Positions 54,080 through 64,000 of a DNA stretch of 64,000 bases are shown here, one piece after another. A program made the translations under genes and the position numbers. The stretch is from Tausonia pullulans (Eukaryota; Basidiomycota; Tremellomycetes; Cystofilobasidiales; Mrakiaceae). The stretch covers positions 992,001-1,056,000 of the forward strand of contig OX637623.1 of the NCBI GenBank assembly GCA_951802195.1, in the 5' to 3' direction. The stretch's first letter is position 1; each line of letters opens with the position of its first letter. The notes below the pieces were generated by a model. The model was not told the origin of the DNA. It searched no databases and saw only the letters and a program-made list of their open reading frames with translations.

Positions 54080-57000
54080 CCGCGTCTCCCACTTCTCTCC
54101 CATCCTGCGTCCGACATCATCGGTCCCTCCGCCGCTTCGCCATTCTTCCTCCGCCCACACCCTCTCAAACGGAACCAACCACGTCCGCTGCAATTCTCGC
54201 CCTCGTCGTCTCGCCCGCTCCGAGGCCCTCCCTTGGAGGCCTCGCGACCCCGCCGCCAGCGAGCCCGACGTCGCCCGCATTAGGCTCGTCCTCCTCGTCC
54301 AACAGTAGCAGCAGCAACGTTCCTCCGCCCGCCACCGCTCCATTCGGTACTACCAAGCCTAGGGCCGCTGGTGCCTTTGGAAGCAGCAGCGGCGCTGGAG
54401 CCGGAAGGACTCGCAAGGGGAGGCCGCAGACGTCCGGCCCCGTCCTTTCCTCATTTGCCGCGAAGCAAGACAAGCCCGTCAGCCTCGGTCAGACGCTCCG
54501 AGATGGAGGCGCATCAGGTGCGTTGTCCACTCTGGTTCTGTCCCGCATGGCAGCTTCTTGGCTCGTGTGGCATTTTGAGCGGCGCTGTCACCGGCTGGCG
54601 TGATCAGCTTGACGCCGTCTCAAGCAGAGAGGAAGAGAATTGGACTTGTTCATCCGGAACCCTTGGTCTGACATGCTTCTGCTTTCTCCATCTCCCATCT
54701 CTTCTTCGCATATTCTATCGTACGATCTCTGCTCCCAGATGTCCTGCATTTCTCGAGCGCCTTTCTTCTTCTAGAGCACGTCGCGTCGCTCCCGTCCAAC
54801 GCCTCTTCAACTTCTAGCATCACCTCGCTCCCGCCGCATCCCCCGGTCGCCGCTTTCCTCCCTCTTAATGACGTTGCACACTCTGTTGCCTCCGTTTCGA
54901 ATGTCACCTCCAAGTCCCAGTCTGGCGGCGGCCCCCCCGAACCGCGTCTCGATGCGGCTGTGAATGACGCTCTCGAGGCGATCCGCGCCGTCGCGTCCGC
55001 CAAGGCCGGTCGAGACCGAGGGATGCTCATCGTCGGTCAGTATATCGCATTGATCCCAAAAGATGTAGGATGAAGGGCTTAGACGTGATGCTTCCCTCCT
55101 TCCGAATCAGCCTACGCATTGGGTTCATCGCTGTCTGTCGATCTCATCCAGCGCTGCCAAAGCGCCGGCGCCGACCTCGTTCTCTCGGCGCCCTTCGTGC
55201 CAAAAGCCCTGATGGAGCGGCTTCTCCAGGTAAGCTGAATTAATCTCCCTAGATGCTCTGTGAGCCCGTCTCTGACGTTGTGGTCCCGCGTAGCTGGTCG
55301 CCATTACACCCGCTCGTCGGCCGTCTCTCAATCCTGCGGAAGCCTCTCTTCTCTCTTCCTCCTCGTCGCCTTCGTTATCGCCGATGAGCTCTTCCTTGCG
55401 TCCAAAAGCGGCCGATCTCCTCACCCTCTCGGATCTCTCCGCACCGTTCGCCAATCTTTGCGCCGTCGATCCAGAGGAGGCTGAGGACCCGCGGTTGCTG
55501 GCGCCTCGGCGCGCCAGCGTCGACACGGGTGGGCTTGCATTGACGTTCTCGAGAGCTGGGCTCGGCGATGACGAGGATGAAGGGGTGGACGATGGGCATA
55601 GTGGGTACGGACTTGGCCCGGCTGCTGGCCTCGCGGCTGGAGGGATTAATGGAGAGGAGAGTGGTGCTGAGGGGACCAAGATCTTTGCGGAGCTTGTGGC
55701 GGATATGCATCAGCATGTCCGCGCTATCATTGGGACCGACATTGCGTCAGTCTATTGCTCTTGGGAGGCAGAAACTTGATTGGGATTTGGAGGACTGACG
55801 CGCTCCTCTTTCACCTGCTCGTGGTTCAGCGTTCCACCAGCACTGACTGCCCAGCGTCGGGCAGAGCTCGTCGATCACCTTTCGAGCTGGAGCTTCCGGC
55901 CATATGAGCTCTCGCACGACGATGTCTATCACTGCTCCTGCCTCCTCTTTGAAGCAACCCTTCTCATCCAGGGCGTTTGGGAGTTGAATATTGAGCAAGG
56001 TATGTCTCTGGAATGTCTTCCTTTCTCTTGAGCACGGAAGTTGACCATGTTTTCACGTCAGAACGCATCAATGCATTCCTCCTCTCGATCCGATCCTTGT
56101 ATCACGTTCACAACCCGTACCACAACTATCAGCATGGCGTCGATGTCCTCCAAGCAACATACACCTTCCTCACCGCTCTCCGCGTCGCTCCGCCGCTTTC
56201 AACTCTCCTCGAAACCCGGCCAGGAACTCCGTGGAAACGCCCACCTGTACCCAGCTTGACCTCAGAGGGAAAGCGCGCTGTCGAGCTGCTCCGGCCACAA
56301 GACGTTCTCACGGTGATGATAGCAGCGATCGGACACGACAGTGCTCACCCGGGCTTGAGTAACGCCTTTCTCGTAAGCGTCTTATCTTTTAACCCTGCCT
56401 ATCGGAGCTAATGTCGACCCTGGTTCGGCCTCTCCAGAAAAACGCTCTCTCGCCGCTGTCAGTTGTATATGCGCATCGAAGCGCGCTTGAGAATCTGCAC
56501 TGCATACTCGTTGTCAGCCTCCTCAAGAAGCATGGTCTCTCGTGGCTCTTTGCCTCGGACGCCGTTACAGGTCCAGCTGAGGTGGCCAACCCTTGCTGTG
56601 AGCATCACCCACTGCCCTCGTGGCCGCCTACAACAGGGTCGGTCTCTTCATCGTCCTCTTCCTCTTCGGTGCACCTCCCTCCTCTCTCGGTTCCGTCGCC
56701 GCCAACTTCGCGGCCTCCATCGGTGTCGGGCCGCCGTCGAACGACCCATCAAGCCGGGTGGGCCGACTTCCGCAAACTCCTCTTCGGGACCATTCTCGCG
56801 ACCGACATGTCGATGCACCTTTCGTGGATCAGGTCGCTCGTCGAGCTCGGCGAGAAGGTTTCGTCCTCGAGCTTGAGCGATTCGACACAGAACGTCGGCG
56901 GAGAGAGGTCCTACAAGGCAGAGGAAGATGCGACCGATCGATTGATGATTTTCCAGACGCTCATCAAGTGCGCCGACATCAGCAATCCCGTGCGTTTTTG

Positions 57001-57804
57001 CCCATTCCTCAGCCTTCGGGTATCTCACGCTGATGCATGGTCCATCAGGCACGACCTCACGAGATTTCTGAGCACTGGTCCTCTGCGCTGCTCGAGGAGT
57101 GGCACCAGCAAGCGACGCTTGAGACCGGCCTCCAGCTCCCTGTCTCGGTTGTCAAGCAGGCCGACGCTGGAATCCAGGCCAAGGGCCAGGTTGCTTTCAT
57201 CGTTCGTCTCCTTGTCATATGCGTGTCGCTCCCTGGCTCCACTCTTTTGACGCGTCTCTCCCATCAACAGGACCTTTTCACGCAACCACTCTTCGATGCT
57301 GCCTCGACAGTCATGCCGCAGCTCGCGCCGTATGCCCAGCAGTGCGCCAACAACCGCGCGCTCTGGTTCGAACGTCTCTCCGTCATCAACACTACTTCTG
57401 GACCCTCCGACGCCGTTACTTCCTCCTCCCCCTCCTCGTCTTTCTCGACAACGCCCAAGGTGGCAGCGGCCGACCCGCCCTTCGCCGTACCGTGCGCTCT
57501 CGACTCACGATACAGGCAGCTTTTCCCGCTCACCCTTCCGACGAGATTTCTCGCGATGCCTCTGGTCTCGCCAGACTCGCTCACGTCGACACCGCCGCCG
57601 GCGTTGGACCAGAAGCCTGTCCCGGTTGCGCCGGCGTCAAGAGCGTCAGTTATTCAGAGTGAGATGCCGCCCTTGCCATTTGTCAGCAACAGTAACGGCT
57701 TCCCCACCGGGGGAGGAGGAGGTGGTAGTGGAGACTCGTCGGACCTCGCGGCAACGTACCGATCGCTTGTCGGTCGCAAGTCGAGCTACAGTCCTGTCCA
57801 GTGA
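54080..57804 (+). CDS. Class I 3',5'-cyclic-nucleotide phosphodiesterase (PDE2-like), 5' end unresolved
   Basis: Exons seen: about 54080-54517 (left edge unknown), 54739-55035, 55111-55229, 55294-55745, 55830-55999, 56041-56372, 56438-56989, 57049-57201, 57271-57804. The stop is firm. The catalytic HD domain carries the class I signature: YHVHNPYHNYQHGVDVLQ (HNxxH), VMIAAIGHDSAHPGLSN (second metal site), LENLHCILVVSLLKKHG, FGTILATDMSMHLSW and TLIKCADISNP with the metal-binding Asp, then ISEHWSSALLEEW. A Ser/Pro-rich insert of about 50 residues sits between LLKKHG and FRKLLF. The long N-terminal part is low complexity apart from a segment (SSLSVDLIQRCQSAGADLVL) that resembles the regulatory region of fungal PDE2. 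The enzyme degrades cAMP and so damps PKA signalling. No in-frame ATG was found for the first exon. Confidence 0.9.
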
Positions 57805-58044
57805 TGGCTCTCTCTTTTTACCCTTCCTCCCTTTGCTTTCTTTCGGTTCATTCTCTCCTTTTCTCGTCTTCTCTCTCTTTTTGCTCTACCCATTATCCTT
57901 ACTCTCCCGTCTCTTCATCTGTGTATGTGTAAATCGTTCCCGCCCACCACATATCAATCGAGCGCGCTCAGAGTCTTTTTCATCTCCAACCAACCGTTGC
58001 GTCTCGTCAGTACTCGTTAGTCGGCAAGCCACCTCCCTATCTCT
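57805..58044. other. Convergent 3' gap, T/C-rich
   Basis: 240 bases between the stop of the phosphodiesterase gene (plus) and that of the dehydrogenase gene (minus). The strand is strongly T- and C-rich. No gene. Confidence 0.5.
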
Positions 58045-59579
58045 TCACCGACTGAAAAGAACACCCACCATCTCCCTTCCTCCATCAACGTTGATGACTG
58101 CACCGTCGATGTACCCTCCCGCGGGGGAAGCGAGAAAGAGGACGGGGCCGGCGATCTCGTGCTCGTGCCCTGGGCGGCGAAGGGGGACGTGGTCGAGGTA
58201 GGCTTTCAGCTCTGGGGAGGCGGCCATGGAGATCGCTGTAGGGAGGGTCATTTCGGAAGGAAAGGCTCTGTTTAGGAGGAAAGGAGGAGAGAGAGAATTA
58301 GATGGAACCTGGGAGAGGGGGAAAAGAGGAATCCTGGGCGGACCCAGGGCAGACAGCGCTACGAAGAAGAACTAGGATCAGATAGAGAATGCGACCAAGG
58401 GAAGAGGCGAACAAACTTGACGCGAATCTTGAAGGGCATAAAGAAACTCGCGAGTTGCTTGGTCAGATGGACGGCTGGAGACGCAAGCGTGTCGGACTGT
58501 TCAGTCGTCCAACGCTTGCTCCCAAGAAGAGTGGACAGCTAGCTGACCTGCTGCTTTGCTTGGCCCATCTGCAGGTGGTGGCGTCGAACCGGAACAAGGA
58601 TTTGCGTCAGCGGAGAGACCGGTTTGCCGGCGAACAGCCTGCACTCACAGGTCGCCGACCCTGTTTTGCGTGAAAGCGAAAAGGCTGCAACAGATGATAT
58701 GTTGGTGATGGAGGGAGATACCACACTCTTGCGAAGGGACGGAAGGAAGGCGACGCTCATGAAGCTGTGAAGCGGTCAGTCAGTCGAGTCCGACTGGCCA
58801 AAATACGAGGTCAATTACTAGAGCGCCGTAAGGTTGATGTCATTTGTGAAGTGGAAGTCATCCCTTCGAGATAAACTTGTGAGCCTCCGCCCTCGTCATG
58901 CGGGTTGAGGTGAGCCGACTGACCACTCAACAGATTCGAACGACTGCTGGAGCTTGTCGAGGTCGTCTGGATCGCATCGCACTCGCGCGTGCCTCTGCAT
59001 TCAGCGTAGCCCTCTTGAATAGGTTAGTCACTCAAGTTCGGCTGTACAATTATAAGAGCGATGATCCTTCACCTGGACACCGGCGCAGTTAACTAGCGTA
59101 TCAAGTCGGGTCTCCTTCGACTCGAATGCCCGCCGGATTGTCTCGATGTACTCCTTAGATCCAACCGAACCCGGTAGACTGTAAACCCGCACTAATAAGC
59201 ATATATTTTAGGCGTTGTGGAGGGGAGGGGGGGGAAGATGGCGAGGGCAAAGGAGAGGGAACGACTAACACTTCAATTGATCCATCTCCAGTGACGCCTT
59301 CGCTACCCGCTTCGAACGCCTGCTTCGTCTCTTCGAGCGACTCGGCTCGTCGTCCAACTATATAGACCTTGGCACCGTTGCTCGCGAATGCCCAGGCGAT
59401 GGACCGGCCTATTCCACTGCCGCCGCCTGGCCGGGAGTAAGAGTGTGAGTGAGTGATGCAAACCCAGCAGCCTCTGTGTATGCGTACGCACCTGTTACGA
59501 GAACGACTTGGTCCTTGACGGAGAAGATCTGGTCAAGTCGGAACAAAGGAAGTGGAGGGGCAGCGCTGGGAGTAGTCAT
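58045..59579 (-). CDS. Short-chain dehydrogenase/reductase
   Basis: Nine exons (minus): 59579-59492, 59426-59270, 59178-59073, 58994-58924, 58863-58819, 58764-58649, 58568-58548, 58474-58417, 58267-58045. They encode 294 residues. The classical Rossmann signature VVLVTGGGSGIGRSIAWAFA binds NAD(P); VYIVGRR follows strand 2 and, with its Arg pair, suggests NADP preference. The motif LVNCAGVQ (NAG-type), NISSVAAFS (catalytic Ser on strand 5) and TYGPSKAAVHLTKQLA (catalytic YxxxK) are all present, split across introns. The end GGYIDGAVINVDGGREM is typical of the family. The substrate cannot be predicted. No signal peptide or peroxisomal SKL is seen. Confidence 0.93.
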
Positions 59580-60683
59580 GTAGCGAGATGGTGTTTGAGA
59601 GAAGTGGAGAAGACAGACAAATCACGGGTAGATGCATAGGGAAGCGGTGTGATGACGGCTATCGCTGTTGTCATGGCAATAAATTCCTATAGTGATCTGT
59701 ATAAGTCATGAAATGGCATGCTGCTATGGCAGTTACAAGTAAATTATAATAAGTATCAATGACCACTAGGAGAGATTTGTAAGGACATTTGACGCCGAAG
59801 AGATGGATAATTGGGGGAACGAATGAAAACTCGGCTGAAAAAGGCCATTTGTTCATCCCCAAAAGCTGGGTCCCTTACTTGGTAATTCTACAGACTGGGG
59901 TGTAGCTCATGGATCTCGTCCTGTTCCTTCTTTGTCGGTGAGCACCAGGCGACGGTCGCGTTACACCACCTCAGACGGCCTGGCCTGCCCCGACCTCGTC
60001 CAACGTCTCCAGCTGTCCCAGATTCATCCTCTGGCTATTTTTTTTCTTCTTTCGTTGTTCCTTGTCCTTTTTGCTTTCTCGCTTCCCGCTGGTGAACTAT
60101 AGCTAGATATTATCTCTGTCATGCCCTCCACGTCTTCGCCCATCTTTCGCAACTAATGTGGCTCGCGGATCTCGCCACCGAAACGACTCGGAATCGTCCC
60201 TTGTCCCCTCATTCGCTCAGTCCCTTGTCCTGTCTGATTTTGCGTGGGCTCTCAGTCTAAGCCGTGCCTCGTTTCACCTTCTCCATCATGCACTTTTCTC
60301 CGGAGCGGAGAATGGGGAGGGAGATTGCCCTCCCCGTTCCTCCTTCACATTGCATTACTTCCACGAGCCTAAACCACAGACAAATCGTGTCCCTCTCACT
60401 GCCTTGATTCTCTCAAGCAAAGAAACGAAAACGCACGTAACCTCTTGTGAGGCATCGTTTCATTGGCGACAGCAACACCTCGTTCCTGAATTCTCTCCGC
60501 TTCTGACGCATTTGCTTTCTTGCTCTTTCGTCATCATCCTGGTTTCGTTTCTCTCTTTTCCAGCCTGGAATCGGATTGTGGAGCGCGCGCGCAAAAAAGC
60601 GGAGGCACCATATGGATCGACAACAGCACTCCTGCTCGGCAACACCCGGGCTTCTTGGTAAGAAAAGCGGTGGGGCAAGCTCC
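59580..60683. other. Spacer with a low-GC patch, no supportable gene
   Basis: Contains the dehydrogenase promoter. Around 59660-59860 the sequence is distinctly AT-rich for this window. A frame of 167 codons at 60158-60661 (+) lacks an ATG start and a domain, so I do not call it. Confidence 0.4.
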
Positions 60684-62034
60684 TTACATACCGACGAGGG
60701 CAGAGGCGGTGGCCGACTCGTACTTGAAGGTAGGAGCGATGACCTGGCGCGACTTGTAGTACCTATCGTTGCACGCGTTTCGAGCGGTCAGTGAATGAAC
60801 TCGAAGAAAGAAGGGCGAGGAAGGACGCACCTCGCGAGCCTGTGGATACGGGACTCGATGAGAATGAGGCGGAACTTGGCGTCCTTGTCCTTGCGGAACT
60901 GGGAAAGGTGGGTGCGGACCGAGACGGCCTTCTTGATGACTACAGGACAGAGACATGGTAAGTCGAGGAAAGACGAGGAAGACGGCAAGCAAGAGGGTGA
61001 GACCCACGGCAGTAGAGGTCCTCGGGGAGCTCAGGAGCCATGCCGTTCGACTTGAGGATACGGAGGATCTTGTTTCCGGTGACGAAACGGACCTGTAGAG
61101 AAGGGCATGAGAACGGTCAACAAGCTGGCTCTTTCTCCTCTTGAGGGCGTCGAAAACCAACCTGGGGGACACCGTGAGAGTCACGGAGAATGACACCGAT
61201 CTGGGACGGGGAGAGACCCTTCTTGGCAAGCTTGAAGATGTGCTCGCAGACCTCCTCGGGGGAGGTCTTGAGCCACGAGGGGGGAGTGCGGCGGTAGGGG
61301 AGCGCCGAGGAGGCGATACCCTTTCCTGTAGGAGTTGAAAGAGGGCCCGCGGGTCAGCGATAATACCATCGAGGTATCGAGAAGATCAAGACGAACCGGG
61401 AGCGTGCATGCTGGAGGTAGAAACAAACGCATAGGTACCAAGGTTAGTTGGGGGGGTGGGTCATGTCAGGTAAGGGCCGGAGAAGCTTCGTCTAGGTACG
61501 CGATCTCTCCCTCGTTGGATAGCCAGCGAGCAAAGAGATGCAACCCAGACACTGAGCAACCCCGGACTCCTTCCTCTAGGCACCCTCGCTCGGTGGAGAG
61601 AGGGTCCGTCATCTCGCCGGGAGGGTAGAAGGGAGTTGGATGTGCGCGCGCGCGGAATTCCGGAGCGACGATGGTCAAGCTGGACGGCCAGGCGAAGGAG
61701 GTTGGGTACCCCCACTCGAACCCCCGACCCAGCCAACGCCCGCTCTCGAGGCTAGGCAGAGTGAGGACAGGCGTAATGGCCCAAGGCAGGCGAAGAGAGG
61801 AAAGAAAAGAGAAGGGGAAGACAGGGCGGCGCGTGCAGAAGGATTTCTACGCGCGAGGCCCCCCCTCTTTCCTTCTTTGATTCCTTCCTCCTCTTGCCTG
61901 CTGGGCCACCCGTCCTGATCACCTGCCCCGAGGGGATCTACATCGTCGCTGCTCCCGTCTCCCGACGATAGGACACTCTGCAATGCGGCGGGGAAACGGA
62001 GGGAAGGCGGAGAGATAAGGACGAACCGGCCCAT
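60684..62034 (-). CDS. RPS13: 40S ribosomal protein S13 (uS15)
   Basis: Six exons (minus): 62034-62027, 61410-61397, 61325-61162, 61092-61008, 60939-60831, 60762-60684. They encode 152 residues, one more than the yeast protein. The N-terminus [20 protein letters not shown] is spread over three exons, the first two of 8 and 14 coding bases. Family motifs: [59 protein letters not shown] and [19 protein letters not shown]. The protein sits in the 40S platform and binds 18S rRNA. Intron 1 is 616 bases, ten times the local norm. This is common in ribosomal protein genes, where a first intron may regulate expression or host a small RNA; I found no convincing box C/D pair in it. Confidence 0.97.
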
Positions 62035-63129
62035 TTTTGCGACTAAAGTGCAAGGGTCAAGTCAGCTCGCCTACCAACGGCTGATGAGGACGGGTGAGGC
62101 AGCACGCACAAACTTCTTGAAGAGGGGGAGTGGGTGAAGGGCGGCTGGGGGAGAGTGACGAGGTGTATGTGAGAAGGGAGAAGGCGACAAGCAAGCAGAA
62201 GAGGGCAAGCTCACGTGTTGCTGACGGTCGAGGGTCACAGAGCAAGCAGAGCGGCTCGCGAGACAGAAGAATCGAGCAAGCGACGAAACCCAGAGTTCCC
62301 ACGGTTGTTGTCAACAAGGGCCGGTTCGCTGCCGTCCAAAGCCCGCCGCTTGGATGAAGCAACGACAGTGAGGCGCTCTCTCCCGTTTCTTCTCAACACC
62401 CACCCTCTCCGTGAGTCGCCTGCTTCGCTCTCTGTACCTCTCGTCACCTCCCTCCACTTCATCCCCCCTTCTCTTCAGTGATGTTTTTATATTTATTGTC
62501 TTCGAGAAGGTGCTCTTCGCCGAGCGTCCCCTGAGACCACTTCTTTTTGCTGATCCATCCCCGCTTCCATCTTGTTCTCTCCCTATACGAGGACGCGCTT
62601 GGCTGACTCTTTTCTATTCCATCCTGTTCATCGGAACCTCAGGCTATATTCTAACCGCCCTGTCTCGTCTCTTCTCTCCGCCCGCTCGTATCTGCCTTCT
62701 GTCTGTGCCTCAATAAGAGCATTCTTTCCGGCTTCGCCTCGTCTGTCCCGGTTTCTCGCCTTCTTTTCGCTCGCGCCTCTACTTGTTCTCGTGAGTTCCA
62801 CTTCGGCCTCGTCCTTACCCCGACGACAACGACGAAACAGCAGCAGCCCAACGCACATTTATCGAGAGTGGAATGATTAAAAACAACCTTCTAATCTGTC
62901 AATCCCCTGAGCTTTCGGGCGGGGAGGGGGGGAGTCCGCTCCCTCCCCTCTACTCGGAGCATGACGAAGAACGAAAACATTCCGGTTAGCCCCGGAGATG
63001 ACTTCTCTCAGTGTTATCGGCTGCTGCTTGTTGGGTCATCGTTGTCGCGTTTTCGTGTCTGCAGGATTAGGGTTGGTTAACTGACTCTTGCATGCCCGCT
63101 TTTAGGTCTTTTCTCTTGACCACCACACC
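62035..63129. promoter_or_regulatory. Divergent promoter region of RPS13 and RPB11
   Basis: About 1.1 kb between opposing start codons. The plus strand from 62380 to 62830 is markedly C- and T-rich. No supportable gene. Two core gene-expression genes (ribosomal protein, RNA polymerase II subunit) share this region, but co-regulation is only a guess. Confidence 0.45.
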
Positions 63130-63984
63130 ATGCCCGCCGTCTCTGCCAACCAAACCAACACCCCGAACCGGACAGAAGCATGGTGGCTGAGTACTGACGA
63201 TGGGGAGAGACTGTGAGTTGATGTCCTCTCCCTCGATCGCTCTACATCGTTCTCTTTCTCTATTAGTCGGAGTCAGCCCTTTCTCGTTTCTGTTTTTGCC
63301 TGGACTGGTCTGGGGGATTGGGAGATATTACTACACACAACACAATGATGGACATGGCTCGCTTTTCTCTACGCTCTCTCTCACAATGCAATTCAAGTTA
63401 CACCAGCGCTGAAGCCGCCTCTTCCTCTCTTCTGTTCCTGCTCTCTCGCGCCAAATTACAAGCTTGGAAGTCTCCGAGGATACCAAGATCCCTAACGCCG
63501 CGACCATCAAAGTCCACAAGCAGGATCATACGCTCGCCAACATGCTTCGCGGGTGCGTCATACCCCTCTCCCTATCCCCTCACCATCCACTGACCGACAA
63601 GCCTGGCTACCTAGTCAACTCCTCACGGACCCTCAAGTCCTCTTCGCAGGGTACAAGCAGCCCCACCCTCTCGAGCCGCACTTCCTCCTCAAGATCCAGA
63701 CCACCAGCGCCACGACACCCGTCGCGGCGTTGAACAAGGCCGGTCAGACGCTGCTAGTGTTGATCCAGACGGTGAGGGGTCAGTTGGCGAGTGAGAAGGG
63801 GAGGGCGGAGCTGGAGGGTAGGGTCGGGGGAGCTGCTGGAGGTGGTGGTTTCGGTGGTGGGAGGATGGAGAGGATGGGAGGGGATGGGGCAGGGACGATG
63901 CAAGGCGAGGGCTTCGGGTTTGGTGGGCTGGGCGAGCAGACGTTTGGTGGGGGGGCTTATGAGGCGGGCGATATGGACTTTTGA
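63130..63984 (+). CDS. RPB11: RNA polymerase II subunit RPB11 with Gly-rich C-terminal extension
   Basis: Three exons: 63130-63212, 63463-63552, 63615-63984. They encode 180 residues. The core fits RPB11: LEVSEDTKIPNAATIKVHKQ then DHTLANMLRG and QLLTDPQVLFAGYKQPHPLE, then FLLKIQTT and a C-terminal helix LNKAGQTLLVLIQTVRGQL. The DHTLANML stretch is the alpha-like motif through which Rpb11 dimerises with Rpb3 to nucleate the polymerase. Known RPB11 proteins are near 115-120 residues; here about 55 extra residues follow, rich in Gly with Phe, Met and Glu (GGGGFGGGRMERMGGDG), ending EAGDMDF. The N-terminal block differs from the usual RFELF sequence, but the PNR start and phase are consistent. 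Confidence 0.93.
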
Positions 63985-64000
63985 ATGCGGATGGGGGCCT

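Noticed and set aside
60158-60661. A 167-codon plus-strand frame next to RPS13
   Set aside because: It lacks an ATG and has no recognisable domain; likely random.
61411-62026. Box C/D snoRNA in the RPS13 intron
   Set aside because: No proper RUGAUGA and CUGA pair with flanking complementarity was found by eye.

Overview
The window is eukaryotic nuclear DNA from a basidiomycete fungus. Genes carry many short GT-AG introns, mostly 45-70 bases. Codons end mainly in C or G, promoters are pyrimidine-rich, and a complex I subunit is present. The mix would suit a GC-rich Pucciniomycotina yeast of the Microbotryomycetes type, but the exact taxon is inferred, not shown. I rebuilt gene models by hand from splice signals, reading-frame phase and family homology; most close exactly in frame from start to stop.

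Layout. 1-2.4 kb: no supportable gene. 2.4-4.4 kb (-): bZIP factor resembling the HAC1/CIB1/HXL1 unfolded-protein-response family. 6.25-8.8 kb (+): cytosolic HSP70. 9.9-10.8 kb (-): decayed Ty1/copia-like Gag fossil. 11.6-14.6 kb (+): 6-phosphofructo-2-kinase whose phosphatase His is Ser. 14.9-17.3 kb (-): Ser-rich protein of unknown function. 18-20.6 kb (-): UTP25, a small-subunit processome factor. 21-24.6 kb (-): mitochondrial m-AAA protease. 25.2-26.1 kb (-): hypothetical Ser-rich protein. 26.7-27.7 kb (+): complex I NDUFS5-type subunit. 28-29.8 kb (-): purine nucleoside phosphorylase. 30.9-32.2 kb (-): unrecognised gene or remnant. 32.6-34.4 kb (-): CDK-like kinase. 34.5-35.6 kb (+): WW-domain Gly-rich protein. 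35.8-38.4 kb (-): secreted phytase-like esterase. 40.7-43.8 kb (-): kinesin-10-like motor. 44-46.5 kb (+): proteasome RPN3. 47.5-50 kb (+): seven-helix receptor-like protein. 51.6-53.2 kb (+): DIM1 rRNA dimethylase. About 54-57.8 kb (+): class I cyclic-nucleotide phosphodiesterase. 58-59.6 kb (-): short-chain dehydrogenase. 60.7-62 kb (-): ribosomal protein uS15 (RPS13). 63.1-64 kb (+): RPB11 with a glycine-rich tail.

Most genes are ordinary housekeeping genes without operon logic. Some sit as head-to-head pairs with short shared promoters: kinase/WW protein (148 bases) and kinesin/RPN3 (294 bases); RPS13/RPB11 share about 1.1 kb. Three genes touch stress or cAMP/sugar signalling (HSP70, the phosphodiesterase, the 6-phosphofructo-2-kinase), but nothing shows they are a cluster.

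The most interesting signal is in the bZIP gene. A perfect four-base-pair stem closes a seven-base loop CCGCAGC, the IRE1 cleavage-loop sequence, at the point where codon usage moves from the bZIP frame to an overlapping frame of about 200 codons. This fits a HAC1/XBP1-type unconventional intron, but I could not find a matching 3' loop in the right phase.
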